Assembly: GCA_000503195.1 (NCBI GenBank)
Contig: AYSC01000009.1
Coordinates: 43,576-107,575 of the forward strand
Direction: 5' to 3'
Source: Blastomonas sp. CACIA14H2
Lineage (GTDB): Bacteria; Pseudomonadota; Alphaproteobacteria; Sphingomonadales; Sphingomonadaceae
DNA length: 64,000 nucleotides
Part shown: positions 16,741 to 25,052 of the stretch, piece after piece
Layout: the number at the start of each line of letters is the position of its first letter
How positions within the stretch are numbered: the first letter of the stretch is position 1
Made by a program: the position numbers and the translations under genes
Notes under the pieces: generated by a model
Database searches by the model: none
What the model was told of the DNA's origin: nothing
What the model saw: only the letters and a program-made list of their open reading frames with translations

Positions 16741-18792
16741 ATGAGAAGGAAGCCGTTCAATCCGTTCGAGGCCGCGATCTGGAAGCGGCTGGCAGAAACC
16801 ATGCTGGTCGAGCCGTCGCGCATGGCGATCACACCGCAGCAGGTGGTCGACAATCTCCAGGGCATTTTCGGCAATATCGAGGGGAACACGCCGCGCGATA
16901 CCGCGCTGTCGGTGATCGCGACCTGGGTCGTGCTCGGCGGCCCGATCTGGCATTTCGCGCCGCGCTCGTTCCGCATCTGGCGGATCGAAAGGCGGCTGAA
17001 GAACAGCCGGGTCGATCTCTTCCAGGACATGGCGCGCATCCGCGGCATTGTTTACGCCGGCTATTACGGTCACTGGATCGACCAGGACGACGCCAATGTC
17101 AGCGACGCGGCAGCCGAGGACGCCAACCGCGCCAACCCGGTGTTCAACGCGATCGGCTTCACCCTGCCCCGCCACCGCACGCGCGCGGGCACGCCCGACG
17201 ATCCGCTGATCACCGAGCATACCGGCAACGACCTGCCCTATACCGTCTTTGTCGGCGAGGAAGCGATCCCCGACAGCGTCGAGGTGGTGGTGATCGGATC
17301 GGGCGCGGGCGGCGCGGTCGCGGCCTCGAACCTCGCCGATCAGGGCTATGAAGTGCTGGTGGTCGAGGCCGGGCCCTATCTGCCGAGCGCGCGGATGACC
17401 CCCAACGAGGCGCACATGTCCTCGTCGCTGTTCAAGGATGGCGCGATCCAGACCACGCGCAATCGCGACATCATCGTCTTCCAGGGGCGCACCGTCGGCG
17501 GCTCCACCGTCGTCAACAACGGCATCTGCCTCAGGCTGGCGCGCGAGGGTGAGACGCACCCCGATGCGCATGACGTGCTGGCACACTGGCGCAGCATCGG
17601 TGCGCCGGTCGACGAGGACGCGCTCGAAGCCGCCTATTGCCGGGTCGAGACGCGGCTGGGCGTGCACGAGATCGACCGAAGGCTCGGTCGCAACAACGGC
17701 ACGCGGCTTCTCCAAGGTTGGGATGCCTATGCGGCCGGCTCGTCCGATCCGCTCGATGCGCGCGCGGTTACCGGCTGGTTCCGCAAGAACTGGGGGCAGA
17801 AGAACGAGCCCAATGCGTGCGTGTCGTGCGGCTATTGCAACACCGGCTGCCCCTATGGCCGCAAGAAGGCGATGCCAGAGAGCTTCCTGCGCCACGCGAC
17901 GCTCCACGCCCCGCGCAAGGCGCGCATCCTCGCGCATGCCGCCGTGTCGCATATCGGCTGGTCCGGTCGTGACGATCAGGGGCGCAAGGTAGCCTCCTCG
18001 GTGCAGGTGCTGCTGCCCGACGGCCGCGCGAAGACGATCCGCGTCACCAAGGGCGTCGTCGTCGCTGCGGGCACGATCGCGTCGAGCAACATCCTCTCGG
18101 CAAGCGGCATCGAAGGGACCGGCAAGGGCATCTCGCTCAACATTGCCTGCCCGGTCCCGGCGCTGATGCCGGGTCCGGTCAACGCCTGGGACGAGGACCA
18201 GATGGCGACCTTTGTCGACCGCGCCGATTTCCTGATCGAGAGCCATTTCCAGCCGCCAATGAGCATGGCCTCGCTGGTACCCGGCTGGTTCGACGAGCAT
18301 TTCCGGCGGATGCTCAACTATAACCGGCTCGCCTCGGCGGGCGTGCTGTTCCCGGCGGACCGGCGCGGCACGATCAGGAAGGGCAAGCTCGGCTTCGAGC
18401 TCGAGCAGAGTGATCTCGCGGTCCTGCGCCGAGCGCTCGCGACGCTGACCAAGGTGCATTTCCGCGGCGGTGCGGAGGAAGTCTACCCGGCGCTGCTGCA
18501 CGGCGAAACGCTGGCGCGCGGCATGAGCGATGCGGAGATCGACCGGTTCTTCGAGGAGAATATCGAGGAGCCCGATGACGTGGTGCTGTCGTCGAGCCAT
18601 CCGCATGGCGGCAATGCGATCCATGCCGATCCGGCCAGGGGCGTCGTCGATCTCGACCAGCGCGTGCACGGCGTGGCGAACGTGCTGGTCACCGATGCGA
18701 GCGTGATGCCGAGCTGCATCCGCGTCAACGCGCAGCTCACCACGATGGCGATGTCGGACCGGGTCACGCACGGCAAGCGCGTTTTCGGCTGA
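16741..18792 (+). CDS. GMC family FAD oxidoreductase with a ferredoxin-like cysteine motif
   Basis: This 683-residue protein is a glucose-methanol-choline type flavoenzyme. The N-terminal 180 residues are an extra region with helices and a hydrophobic patch ('VIATWVVLGGPIW'). The FAD-binding motif 'VVVIGSGAGGAVAASNLAD' begins near residue 182, followed by 'EAGPYLPSA' and 'GRTVGGSTVVNNGICL'. A cysteine block 'CVSCGYCNTGCPYGRKK' begins at residue 360. The C-terminal active-site region is 'SSHPHGGNAIH' and 'VTDASVMPSCIRVNAQLT'. The architecture is closest to long-chain alcohol and sterol oxidases. No partner cytochrome subunit lies next to it. Confidence 0.9.
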   Translation: MRRKPFNPFEAAIWKRLAETMLVEPSRMAITPQQVVDNLQGIFGNIEGNTPRDTALSVIATWVVLGGPIWHFAPRSFRIWRIERRLKNSRVDLFQDMARIRGIVYAGYYGHWIDQDDANVSDAAAEDANRANPVFNAIGFTLPRHRTRAGTPDDPLITEHTGNDLPYTVFVGEEAIPDSVEVVVIGSGAGGAVAASNLADQGYEVLVVEAGPYLPSARMTPNEAHMSSSLFKDGAIQTTRNRDIIVFQGRTVGGSTVVNNGICLRLAREGETHPDAHDVLAHWRSIGAPVDEDALEAAYCRVETRLGVHEIDRRLGRNNGTRLLQGWDAYAAGSSDPLDARAVTGWFRKNWGQKNEPNACVSCGYCNTGCPYGRKKAMPESFLRHATLHAPRKARILAHAAVSHIGWSGRDDQGRKVASSVQVLLPDGRAKTIRVTKGVVVAAGTIASSNILSASGIEGTGKGISLNIACPVPALMPGPVNAWDEDQMATFVDRADFLIESHFQPPMSMASLVPGWFDEHFRRMLNYNRLASAGVLFPADRRGTIRKGKLGFELEQSDLAVLRRALATLTKVHFRGGAEEVYPALLHGETLARGMSDAEIDRFFEENIEEPDDVVLSSSHPHGGNAIHADPARGVVDLDQRVHGVANVLVTDASVMPSCIRVNAQLTTMAMSDRVTHGKRVFG

Positions 18793-18806
18793 CTGGGGTT
18801 AGTGCG

Positions 18807-21251
18807 TCAGAGCCCCTGGCGCTTCTTGGTCGCGAGGCTCGCGGTCGCCTTCCAAGGCGCGTCGGGCCAGTGGTGGCGCGGATAGCGGCCGCGCATGTCC
18901 TTGGCGACATCGCGCCAGCTGCCGCGCCAGAAGCCGGGCAGATCGCGCGTCGTCTGGATCGGGCGGCCCGCCGGCGAGGTGAGCGACAGGACCAGCGGGA
19001 TGCGGTTCCGCCCAACGGTGGGATGCTCGTCGAGACCGTACAACGCCTGCACGCGCAGTTCGACCGTGGGGCCTGCGGTCGCGGCATAATCGATCGCGTG
19101 GCGCGTGCCTGCGGGGCTGGCGAACTCGGCGGGCGCGATCCGCTCGATCGCCTGCATCGCATCCCAGCCCGCCAGGCCCTGCAACGCATTGTGGAGATCG
19201 CCTGCGCTCAGCGCGCCCAGCGAGCGCTTGCCCGCCAGCAGCGGCGCGAGCCAGTCCTCCAACGTTTCGAGCAGCTGCGCCTCGTCCAGCGCCTCGACCC
19301 CGGCGAACGCGGCGCGCTGGCGCAGCGCCAGCGCCTTGTCGCCCCAGTCGAGCAGCGTCAGGCCATGATCGCGCACCCCTTGTAGCAACGCCGCCAGCAC
19401 CGCATCGGCATCGGGCGCGGGATCGGGCGCGCTCGCCAGCCGGATCGCGCCCAGCCGCCGCTCGAGCCGCGCCTCGACGCGCCTGCTCTCCGCGACGAAA
19501 TCGCATCGGCTGACGCGTTCGATCCGCTCCGCGAGATACGCCTCGACATCCGCCGGATCGAGCGCAAAGGCGCTCAGGATGCGCGCATCCGCCGCCTTGC
19601 CCTGAACCTCGCCGATCGCCAGCCATGGCGCGGTGATCAGCGGCGAGGCCGGATCGAGCCGGAAGCTGCGTCCGCCCGCGCTCGCCCAGGTCTCGCCTGA
19701 AGCATCGCGGCGCTTCGCCACCCGGTCGGGATAGGCGAAGGCGAGCAGCACCGGTGGTGGCGCATCGCGCGGCGTGCCGGCGCTCACCTGCCGTTCGGCC
19801 AGCTTTGCCCAGCGTTCGGCGAGCTTGCGCGATTTCGATGCGCGCTCGCTCCGGTCGTTGCGCCAACGGGCGAGCCGCGTATCGAGATCGTCGCCCTGCC
19901 CGCCCAACCCACGCTCCTGCAGCAGCAGCGCGATTTCCGCAGCGCGCATCGCGCACCCGGCCTCCGCGCCCTTCAGCAGCATCGCGGCCAGATGCGGCGG
20001 TAGCGGCAGCGCGGCGATCGACCGGCCCAGCGGCGTGATCGACCCGCCCGCTTCGACCGCGTCCAGCGCGATCAGCCGCTTGCGCGCCTCGGCCAGCAAC
20101 GGCGCGGGCGGCGGATCGAGCCAGTTGAGCCGCGCCGGATCGCTCTCGCCCCAGGCGGCGCATTGCAGGACCAGCGGGGCAAGATCGCTATCCAGGATTT
20201 CGGGCGGATCGAAGCGCGGCAGCCCGCCGGTCGCCGCCTCTTCCCACAGCCGATAGGCGACGCCCGGCCCCTGGCGCGCGGCGCGCCCTGCGCGCTGCGT
20301 GGCGGCGGCCTGGCTCGCGCGCTCGGTCACCAGCCGCGTGGTGGCGGCGAGCGGATCATAGCGTGCCCGACGGGCTAGCCCGCTATCGACGACGATCCGC
20401 ACGCCGTCGATGGTGAGGCTGGTCTCGGCGATGCTGGTGGCGAGGATGACCTTGCGCCGCCCCTCGCGATCGCGGCGGATCGCGGCGCGTTGCTCGACCG
20501 GGGTGAGCGTGCCGTGCAGCGGAAGCACGGCGATGCTACTGCCCAGAGTCTCGAGCCGCTCGGCGGTGCGCGCGATTTCCGCGACGCCGGGCAGAAAGGC
20601 CAGCACATCGCCTTGCGCCTCGTCGCGCAGCGCGGTGCGGATCGCCTGCGCCATACCGTCCTCGATCCGCTGCTCTCCGCGCCGCCCGAGATAACGCAGC
20701 GCGAGCGGATGCGAGCGCCCCTCGCTCTCGATCACCGGCGCGCCCTGCATCAGCGCGGCAAAGCGCGCGCCATCGAGCGTTGCAGACATGGCGAGCAGCC
20801 GCAGATCGGGGCGGAACGCGCCCTGTGCCTCGAGCGCCAGCGCCAGGCCGAAATCGCTGTCGAGGCTGCGCTCGTGCACCTCGTCGAACAGCACCGCCGA
20901 CACGCCCGCAAGCTCGGGATCGGCCTGGATGCGGTTGACGAAGATGCCCTCGGTCAGCACGAGCACGCGGGTGGCGGCGCTCGTCTTGCTGTCCATCCGG
21001 GTCGAATAGCCGATCGTCTGGCCAACGGATTCGCCCGCAAGCTCTGCCATGCGCTCGGCCGCGGCGCGCGCGGCGAGGCGGCGCGGCGAGAGCAGCAGCA
21101 CCTGGCCGGAGCACCAGGGCTGGTCGAGCAGCGCCGGGGCGACGGTGGTAGTTTTGCCCGCACCCGGCGGTGCCACAAGCACGGCGTTGGGACCGGCGGC
21201 GAGCGCAGTCAGCAGGTCGGGCAGGACGGAATATATGGGCAGTTCAGCCAT
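18807..21251 (-). CDS. hrpB: ATP-dependent helicase HrpB
   Basis: The 814-residue protein is a DEAH/RHA-type superfamily 2 helicase. Walker A is 'VAPPGAGKTTTVAPAL', the DExH box is 'FDEVHERSLDSDF', motif III is 'MSATLD', and motif VI is 'QRAGRAARQGPGVAYRLW'. The C-terminal HrpB-specific domain ends 'PGFWRGSWRDVAKDMRGRYPRHHWP'. HrpB binds RNA in the cytosol, but its physiological role is still poorly known. It converges on the GMC gene with only 14 bases between the stops. Confidence 0.95.
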   Translation of the reverse strand: MAELPIYSVLPDLLTALAAGPNAVLVAPPGAGKTTTVAPALLDQPWCSGQVLLLSPRRLAARAAAERMAELAGESVGQTIGYSTRMDSKTSAATRVLVLTEGIFVNRIQADPELAGVSAVLFDEVHERSLDSDFGLALALEAQGAFRPDLRLLAMSATLDGARFAALMQGAPVIESEGRSHPLALRYLGRRGEQRIEDGMAQAIRTALRDEAQGDVLAFLPGVAEIARTAERLETLGSSIAVLPLHGTLTPVEQRAAIRRDREGRRKVILATSIAETSLTIDGVRIVVDSGLARRARYDPLAATTRLVTERASQAAATQRAGRAARQGPGVAYRLWEEAATGGLPRFDPPEILDSDLAPLVLQCAAWGESDPARLNWLDPPPAPLLAEARKRLIALDAVEAGGSITPLGRSIAALPLPPHLAAMLLKGAEAGCAMRAAEIALLLQERGLGGQGDDLDTRLARWRNDRSERASKSRKLAERWAKLAERQVSAGTPRDAPPPVLLAFAYPDRVAKRRDASGETWASAGGRSFRLDPASPLITAPWLAIGEVQGKAADARILSAFALDPADVEAYLAERIERVSRCDFVAESRRVEARLERRLGAIRLASAPDPAPDADAVLAALLQGVRDHGLTLLDWGDKALALRQRAAFAGVEALDEAQLLETLEDWLAPLLAGKRSLGALSAGDLHNALQGLAGWDAMQAIERIAPAEFASPAGTRHAIDYAATAGPTVELRVQALYGLDEHPTVGRNRIPLVLSLTSPAGRPIQTTRDLPGFWRGSWRDVAKDMRGRYPRHHWPDAPWKATASLATKKRQGL

Positions 21252-21308
21252 GGCCAGAGCCCTTATCCGTTTGTCCCGAGCCCCTCAACCGGGCTGCAAG
21301 CCCAGGGG

Positions 21309-22694
21309 TCAGGCGTAAACCCCCAGCCCGAAACGCTGCCGGAGCGCCCAGCGGCCGACCATCAGAACCGACACGACCGCGAGCCCGGCCGCCAGCCCGA
21401 TCCAAACGCCGACACCTTCCCAGCCGAGGCGGAAGGCAAAGAACCAGGCGGTGCCCATGCCGACGACCCAATAGCCGAACGCCGCGAACAGCATCGGCCA
21501 GCGCGTGTCCTGAAGCCCGCGCAGCACCCCTGCCCCCACCGCCTGCACCGCGTCGACCAATTGGAAGATCGCTGCCACCAGCAGGAAGCTCAGCGCCAGC
21601 GCAAAGGCCGGCGCGGCGCTCGCGTCCTTTGGATCGATGAACAGCCCGACCAGCGCGCCCGGAATCAGCGCCATGATCGCCGACATGCCGCATGCCGCGA
21701 CCACGCCCAGCCCCAGCGCCGCCCAGCCCGCGCGCGCCGCCGCAGCCGCATCGCGCGCGCCATGGTGCAGGCCGACGCGCACCGTCGCGGCCTGCGACAG
21801 GCTGAACGGCACCATGAAGGCAAACGAGGCGATCTGGATCGCAACGGCATGCGCGGCGAGCGAATCGCGGCTGATCAGCCCCATCAGGAAGGCGGCGGAA
21901 CTGAAGATCGCGACCTCGAAGGCAAAGGTCACGCCGATCGGCAGGCCCAGCTTGAACAGCGCGCGGTAGCGCCCCCAGTCCGCGACCCAGAATCGGCCGA
22001 ACAGCCGGTAGCGCCGGAAGGCGCGCACCTGGGTCACCACCAGCGCCATCACCGCAAACAATGTGCAGTTGGCCAGCAGATTGGCGATCGCCGCGCCCTT
22101 CAGCCCGAGTTCTGGAAAGCCCAGATTGCCGAAGACGAGCGCCCAGCAGGCCACCAGGTTCATCGCCACGCCGCACAGCGTGACGAACACCCCCCAGATC
22201 GGCCTTTCGAGCGCGGACACGTACATGCGCAGCACGAATTGCAGCAGCCAGGGCAGCAGCCCCCACATGGCGATCCGCATGAACTGCCCGGCGTCGCGTG
22301 CAAGGTCCGGCTGCTGTCCCATCAGCAGGAACAGCCTTTCCGCATTCCACAGCACCGCCCAGATCGGCAGGCACACCGTCAGCGCCACCCACATGCCCTG
22401 GCGTACCGTGCGGCGGATGTCGCGCACCGAATGCTTGCGCCGCCCGCGCTCGGCCGCGATCATCGGCGAGGCGGCGGTCATCAGCCCCATGCCGAAGGTG
22501 CCGCAGGCGAAATAGAGATTCACCGCGAGCGCCGCCGCTGCCAGCGCCTGCACGTCATAGCGGCCCAGGATGATCACCTCGGTCGTATGGATCGCCATCT
22601 GCGCGAGATTGCCCAGCACCAGCGGCCCCGCAAGCAGGAGCAGCGCCCGGATTTCGGCGGAAAGGCCATTAGCCTGCGGCTTGGCAGGGGCCAT
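21309..22694 (-). CDS. MATE family efflux transporter
   Basis: The 461-residue protein has twelve hydrophobic segments and MATE features, including 'LAGPLVLGNLAQMAIHTTEVIILGRY' near the N-terminus and the related second-half block 'AVAIQIASFAFMVPFSLSQAATVRVG'. MATE proteins export cationic drugs or metabolites in exchange for protons or sodium. The ATG at 22694 was chosen; a GTG at 22718 in frame would add eight residues. The gene is on the same strand as hrpB, 57 bases upstream of it. A 33-residue membrane peptide gene lies just upstream. Confidence 0.92.
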   Translation of the reverse strand: MAPAKPQANGLSAEIRALLLLAGPLVLGNLAQMAIHTTEVIILGRYDVQALAAAALAVNLYFACGTFGMGLMTAASPMIAAERGRRKHSVRDIRRTVRQGMWVALTVCLPIWAVLWNAERLFLLMGQQPDLARDAGQFMRIAMWGLLPWLLQFVLRMYVSALERPIWGVFVTLCGVAMNLVACWALVFGNLGFPELGLKGAAIANLLANCTLFAVMALVVTQVRAFRRYRLFGRFWVADWGRYRALFKLGLPIGVTFAFEVAIFSSAAFLMGLISRDSLAAHAVAIQIASFAFMVPFSLSQAATVRVGLHHGARDAAAAARAGWAALGLGVVAACGMSAIMALIPGALVGLFIDPKDASAAPAFALALSFLLVAAIFQLVDAVQAVGAGVLRGLQDTRWPMLFAAFGYWVVGMGTAWFFAFRLGWEGVGVWIGLAAGLAVVSVLMVGRWALRQRFGLGVYA

Positions 22695-22761
22695 AGAAGA
22701 TGGATCGACGGTCAGCACCGCGCAAGCTTTCCCGTCCTGTCAGAAATCGATTATGGGGCGA

Positions 22762-22863
22762 TTATCGCTGGCTCTGGCGCTGCCAATAGTAGCCGCGAAC
22801 CAGCGCGGCAATGGTGATCACATTGCCCACAATAGCGATGGCGAGAAACAGGTCCTGCATCAT
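22762..22863 (-). CDS. Single-span membrane peptide of 33 residues
   Basis: An ATG at 22863 (followed by a second ATG) opens a frame of 33 codons ending in TAA at 22762. The product is a clean single-span peptide: 'MMQDLF', a hydrophobic stretch at about residues 5-22, then a basic, aromatic tail 'RGYYWQRQSQR'. This would place the positive tail on the cytoplasmic side. Such a shape is typical of regulatory small membrane proteins, but no homologue is recognised. The ribosome binding site is weak (GTGAG, 13-17 bases upstream). It lies between the MATE gene and an interrupted gene on the same strand. Confidence 0.45.
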   Translation of the reverse strand: MMQDLFLAIAIVGNVITIAALVRGYYWQRQSQR

Positions 22864-22898
22864 GGTACGAATTTCTCACATTTTCTGAGCACTTGCAA

Positions 22899-23234
22899 CT
22901 ACCGCACGGTCAACGCGCGGCCCTCGCTCTCCGCGAGATAGGGCGTGGGTCGCTCATCTGCCAGGAAAACATAGGCTTGCTGGCAGATCATTGCCTGCCG
23001 GCTGGCGGTATTCCCTTCGCCTGATCCGAGATAGCCGAAAATCGCCGCCCCTATGACACCCAGCAAGGTTGGTACCGCGCCGAACAACGCAATCGAGTTT
23101 CACGCGTTTCCGGACTGCGAACTGCGCTCGATATCCCGTTTCAGCGCGTCAAGTTGCACGCGCAGCTCGTGGTTCTACGCTTCGGGTTCTTCCAGCCGTC
23201 GTCCCTGCGGGCGTCTGGCCGGAGTGTCGTTCAC
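22899..23234 (-). pseudogene. Small membrane-protein gene interrupted by two in-frame stops
   Basis: A GTG at 23234, three bases after the stop of the polyprenyl synthase gene, opens a frame that reads as a coherent 112-codon gene except for two stops. These are TAG at codon 20 (23175-23177) and TGA at codon 45 (23100-23102). The first part is basic and proline-rich, and the part between the stops is coiled-coil-like ('ELRVQLDALKRDIERSSQ'). After the second stop come a membrane span ('LLGVIGAAIFGYLGSG') and a soluble tail. The last 62 codons remain open from a TTG at 23087 and could be a shorter gene on their own. I read the whole as a decayed gene; family unknown. Confidence 0.5.
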
Positions 23235-23237
23235 GAC

Positions 23238-24266
23238 CTAATAGCCCCGCGCGATCGCGAATTCGACCGTTTCGATCAGCGCCGCCTTGGCTTTGCCGCT
23301 GGGGAAGCCCGCGATCGCGTCGATGGCGCGCTGGCCGAAATGGCGGGCGCGGTCGAGCGTCAGGTCGATAGCATTGTGCTGGCGCAGCAGCTGGGTCGCG
23401 TGCGCCAGGTCCTCGTCCGACGTCCGGTGCCCGATGATCGCCGCTTCCCAGAACTTGCGCTCTTCCGGCGAGCCGTGCGCATAGGCGAGGATGACGGGCA
23501 GCGTGACCTTGCCGTCGCGGAAGTCGTCGCCCACGCCCTTGCCCATGGTCGCTGCGTCCGAGACATAATCGATCGCATCGTCGACCAGCTGGAAGGCGAT
23601 GCCGAGATTTCGGCCATAGGCGTCCAGTGCCAGTTCGACCTGCTCGTCGCGCTCTGCGACGACGGCGGCGATGCGGCAGGCGGCAGCGAACAGCGCGGCG
23701 GTCTTCGCGCCGATGATCGCGAGGTAGCGCTCCTCGCTGGTCTCGATCTGGCGCTGCGCGGTGAGCTGGTCGACCTCGCCCTCGGCAATGATTGCCGAGG
23801 CGCCCGACAGGATCTTGAGCACCTTGAGCGAGCCGTCCTCGACCATCAGTTCGAACGAGCGGCTGAACAGGAAATCGCCGACCAGCACCGTGGCCGGGTT
23901 GCCGAACACCAGATTCGCGGTCTTCTTGCCGCGGCGCAGGTCCGACCCGTCGACGACATCGTCGTGCAGCAGCGTCGCGGTGTGGATGAACTCGACCGCG
24001 GCTGCCAGCTTGTGGTGGCGCGTGCCCGGATAGTCGAGCAGCCGCGCGCAGGCGAGCGTCAGCATCGGCCGCATCCGCTTGCCGCCACCGGCGATCAGAT
24101 GCCCGGCCAGCTCCGGAATCAGCGGGATCTGCGACTGCATCCGGTCGAGGATGACGCTGTTGACCGAATTGAGGTCCTGCGCCACCAGCGCCATGATCGG
24201 ATCAAGGCTGGGGGTGGCAGCGGACACGCCCGCAGGGCGGCCAATCGGATGAACAGTCGCGGTCAT
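23238..24266 (-). CDS. Polyprenyl diphosphate synthase (octaprenyl/decaprenyl type)
   Basis: The 342-residue protein is a trans-prenyltransferase. The first aspartate-rich motif is 'LLHDDVVDGSDLRRG', the second is 'QLVDDAIDY', and 'GGGKRMRPML' supplies the substrate-binding lysine and arginines. It makes the long isoprenoid tail of ubiquinone from farnesyl diphosphate and IPP. Its length and motifs match IspB-type enzymes rather than short-chain IspA, but chain length cannot be read with certainty. The start at 24266 was chosen over one eight codons upstream. It is divergent from chorismate mutase. Confidence 0.9.
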   Translation of the reverse strand: MTATVHPIGRPAGVSAATPSLDPIMALVAQDLNSVNSVILDRMQSQIPLIPELAGHLIAGGGKRMRPMLTLACARLLDYPGTRHHKLAAAVEFIHTATLLHDDVVDGSDLRRGKKTANLVFGNPATVLVGDFLFSRSFELMVEDGSLKVLKILSGASAIIAEGEVDQLTAQRQIETSEERYLAIIGAKTAALFAAACRIAAVVAERDEQVELALDAYGRNLGIAFQLVDDAIDYVSDAATMGKGVGDDFRDGKVTLPVILAYAHGSPEERKFWEAAIIGHRTSDEDLAHATQLLRQHNAIDLTLDRARHFGQRAIDAIAGFPSGKAKAALIETVEFAIARGY

Positions 24267-24359
24267 GGGTTGCGATGTGGCAAGCCGCATGGCTTAAGGC
24301 AAGCGCAAAGCGCAGGACCCGCTCCGGGTCCGCGCGATTCTGGCAGAGGCAAGAGCAGC

Positions 24360-24647
24360 ATGGCGCAAGACCCGGTACTCGCAGCATTTCGGCAGAGCAT
24401 CGACAATATCGACGCGGCGCTGATCTTCATGCTCGCCGAGCGCTTCAAGATCACCAAGGCGGTGGGCGAATACAAGGCGAAGACCGACCTTCCGCCCGCC
24501 GATCCGGGCCGCGAGGAAGAACAGATCGCGCGGATGAAGCGGCTGGCGGTCGATGCCGATCTCGACCCGGAATTCTCGGAAAAATTTTTGCGCTTCGTGA
24601 TCGACGAGGTCATCCGCCACCACGAACAGATTCGCGATCAGGGCTGA
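24360..24647 (+). CDS. Chorismate mutase (AroQ class)
   Basis: The 95-residue protein is an all-helical AroQ-type chorismate mutase. It has 'FRQSIDNIDAALIFMLAERF' in helix 1, then 'KAVGEYKAK' with the conserved lysine, and 'ARMKRLAVDADLDPEFSEKFLRFVIDEVIRHH' in helices 2 and 3. It converts chorismate to prephenate for phenylalanine and tyrosine synthesis. It is a monofunctional stand-alone form. aroC, which makes its substrate, lies about 8 kb downstream in the same direction but is not in the same operon. Confidence 0.9.
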   Translation: MAQDPVLAAFRQSIDNIDAALIFMLAERFKITKAVGEYKAKTDLPPADPGREEEQIARMKRLAVDADLDPEFSEKFLRFVIDEVIRHHEQIRDQG

Positions 24648-24657
24648 TCGCGCGGAC

Positions 24658-25023
24658 TTATCGGATCGCCTCGCGCTCCTTCGGGGTCATCAGCACGCAG
24701 CCCCAGCCTTCGCGATATTCGGCGCTTTCCGCTGCCATCAGCGGTACCGTGGCGTCGATGCGCCGCGCCTCGGCGGCTTCGCTGAGGCTTACCACCTCCA
24801 TGCCGGGCTCGAGGTCCTTCTCGCAATCGCCAAGCTCGCGCCCGCCGATATAGCGGCACGAGCAGACCACGCGCGCCGAATAAGCCGCGCCGGTCTGGCT
24901 ATAGGCGCGCAAGGTCGGCCAGTACCAGGCGAGCAGCGCCAGCGCGATCACCAGCAATGCCAGCGCCACCCATTTCAGCCTGCCATGCTTGCCCGGCATC
25001 GCGCCCATTTTCCCAGTTGCCAT
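24658..25023 (-). CDS. Small membrane-anchored protein with a conserved-looking cysteine block
   Basis: The 121-residue protein has a basic N-terminus, one membrane span at about residues 18-37 ('WVALALLVIALALLAWYWP'), and a domain that should face the periplasm. The latter contains 'ARVVCSCRYIGGRELGDC', a CxC followed 12 residues later by a third Cys, then another Cys near the end ('EGWGCVL'), so disulfides are possible. I do not recognise a named family. It is divergent from a serine hydrolase gene with only 29 bases between the two starts, which suggests shared control. Its stop lies 11 bases from that of chorismate mutase, which converges on it. Confidence 0.7.
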   Translation of the reverse strand: MATGKMGAMPGKHGRLKWVALALLVIALALLAWYWPTLRAYSQTGAAYSARVVCSCRYIGGRELGDCEKDLEPGMEVVSLSEAAEARRIDATVPLMAAESAEYREGWGCVLMTPKEREAIR

Positions 25024-25052
25024 CGGTCCCCGCCTGATTGATGGAAGCGGGC

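Noticed and set aside
20490..22817. A 775-codon plus-strand frame across hrpB and the MATE gene
   Set aside because: It crosses two real genes on the other strand and the gap between them, and reads as a histidine-, arginine- and glutamine-rich shadow.
23100..23102. In-frame TGA as a selenocysteine codon
   Set aside because: No selenocysteine insertion hairpin was seen, the position is not in a redox context, and a TAG also interrupts the same frame.
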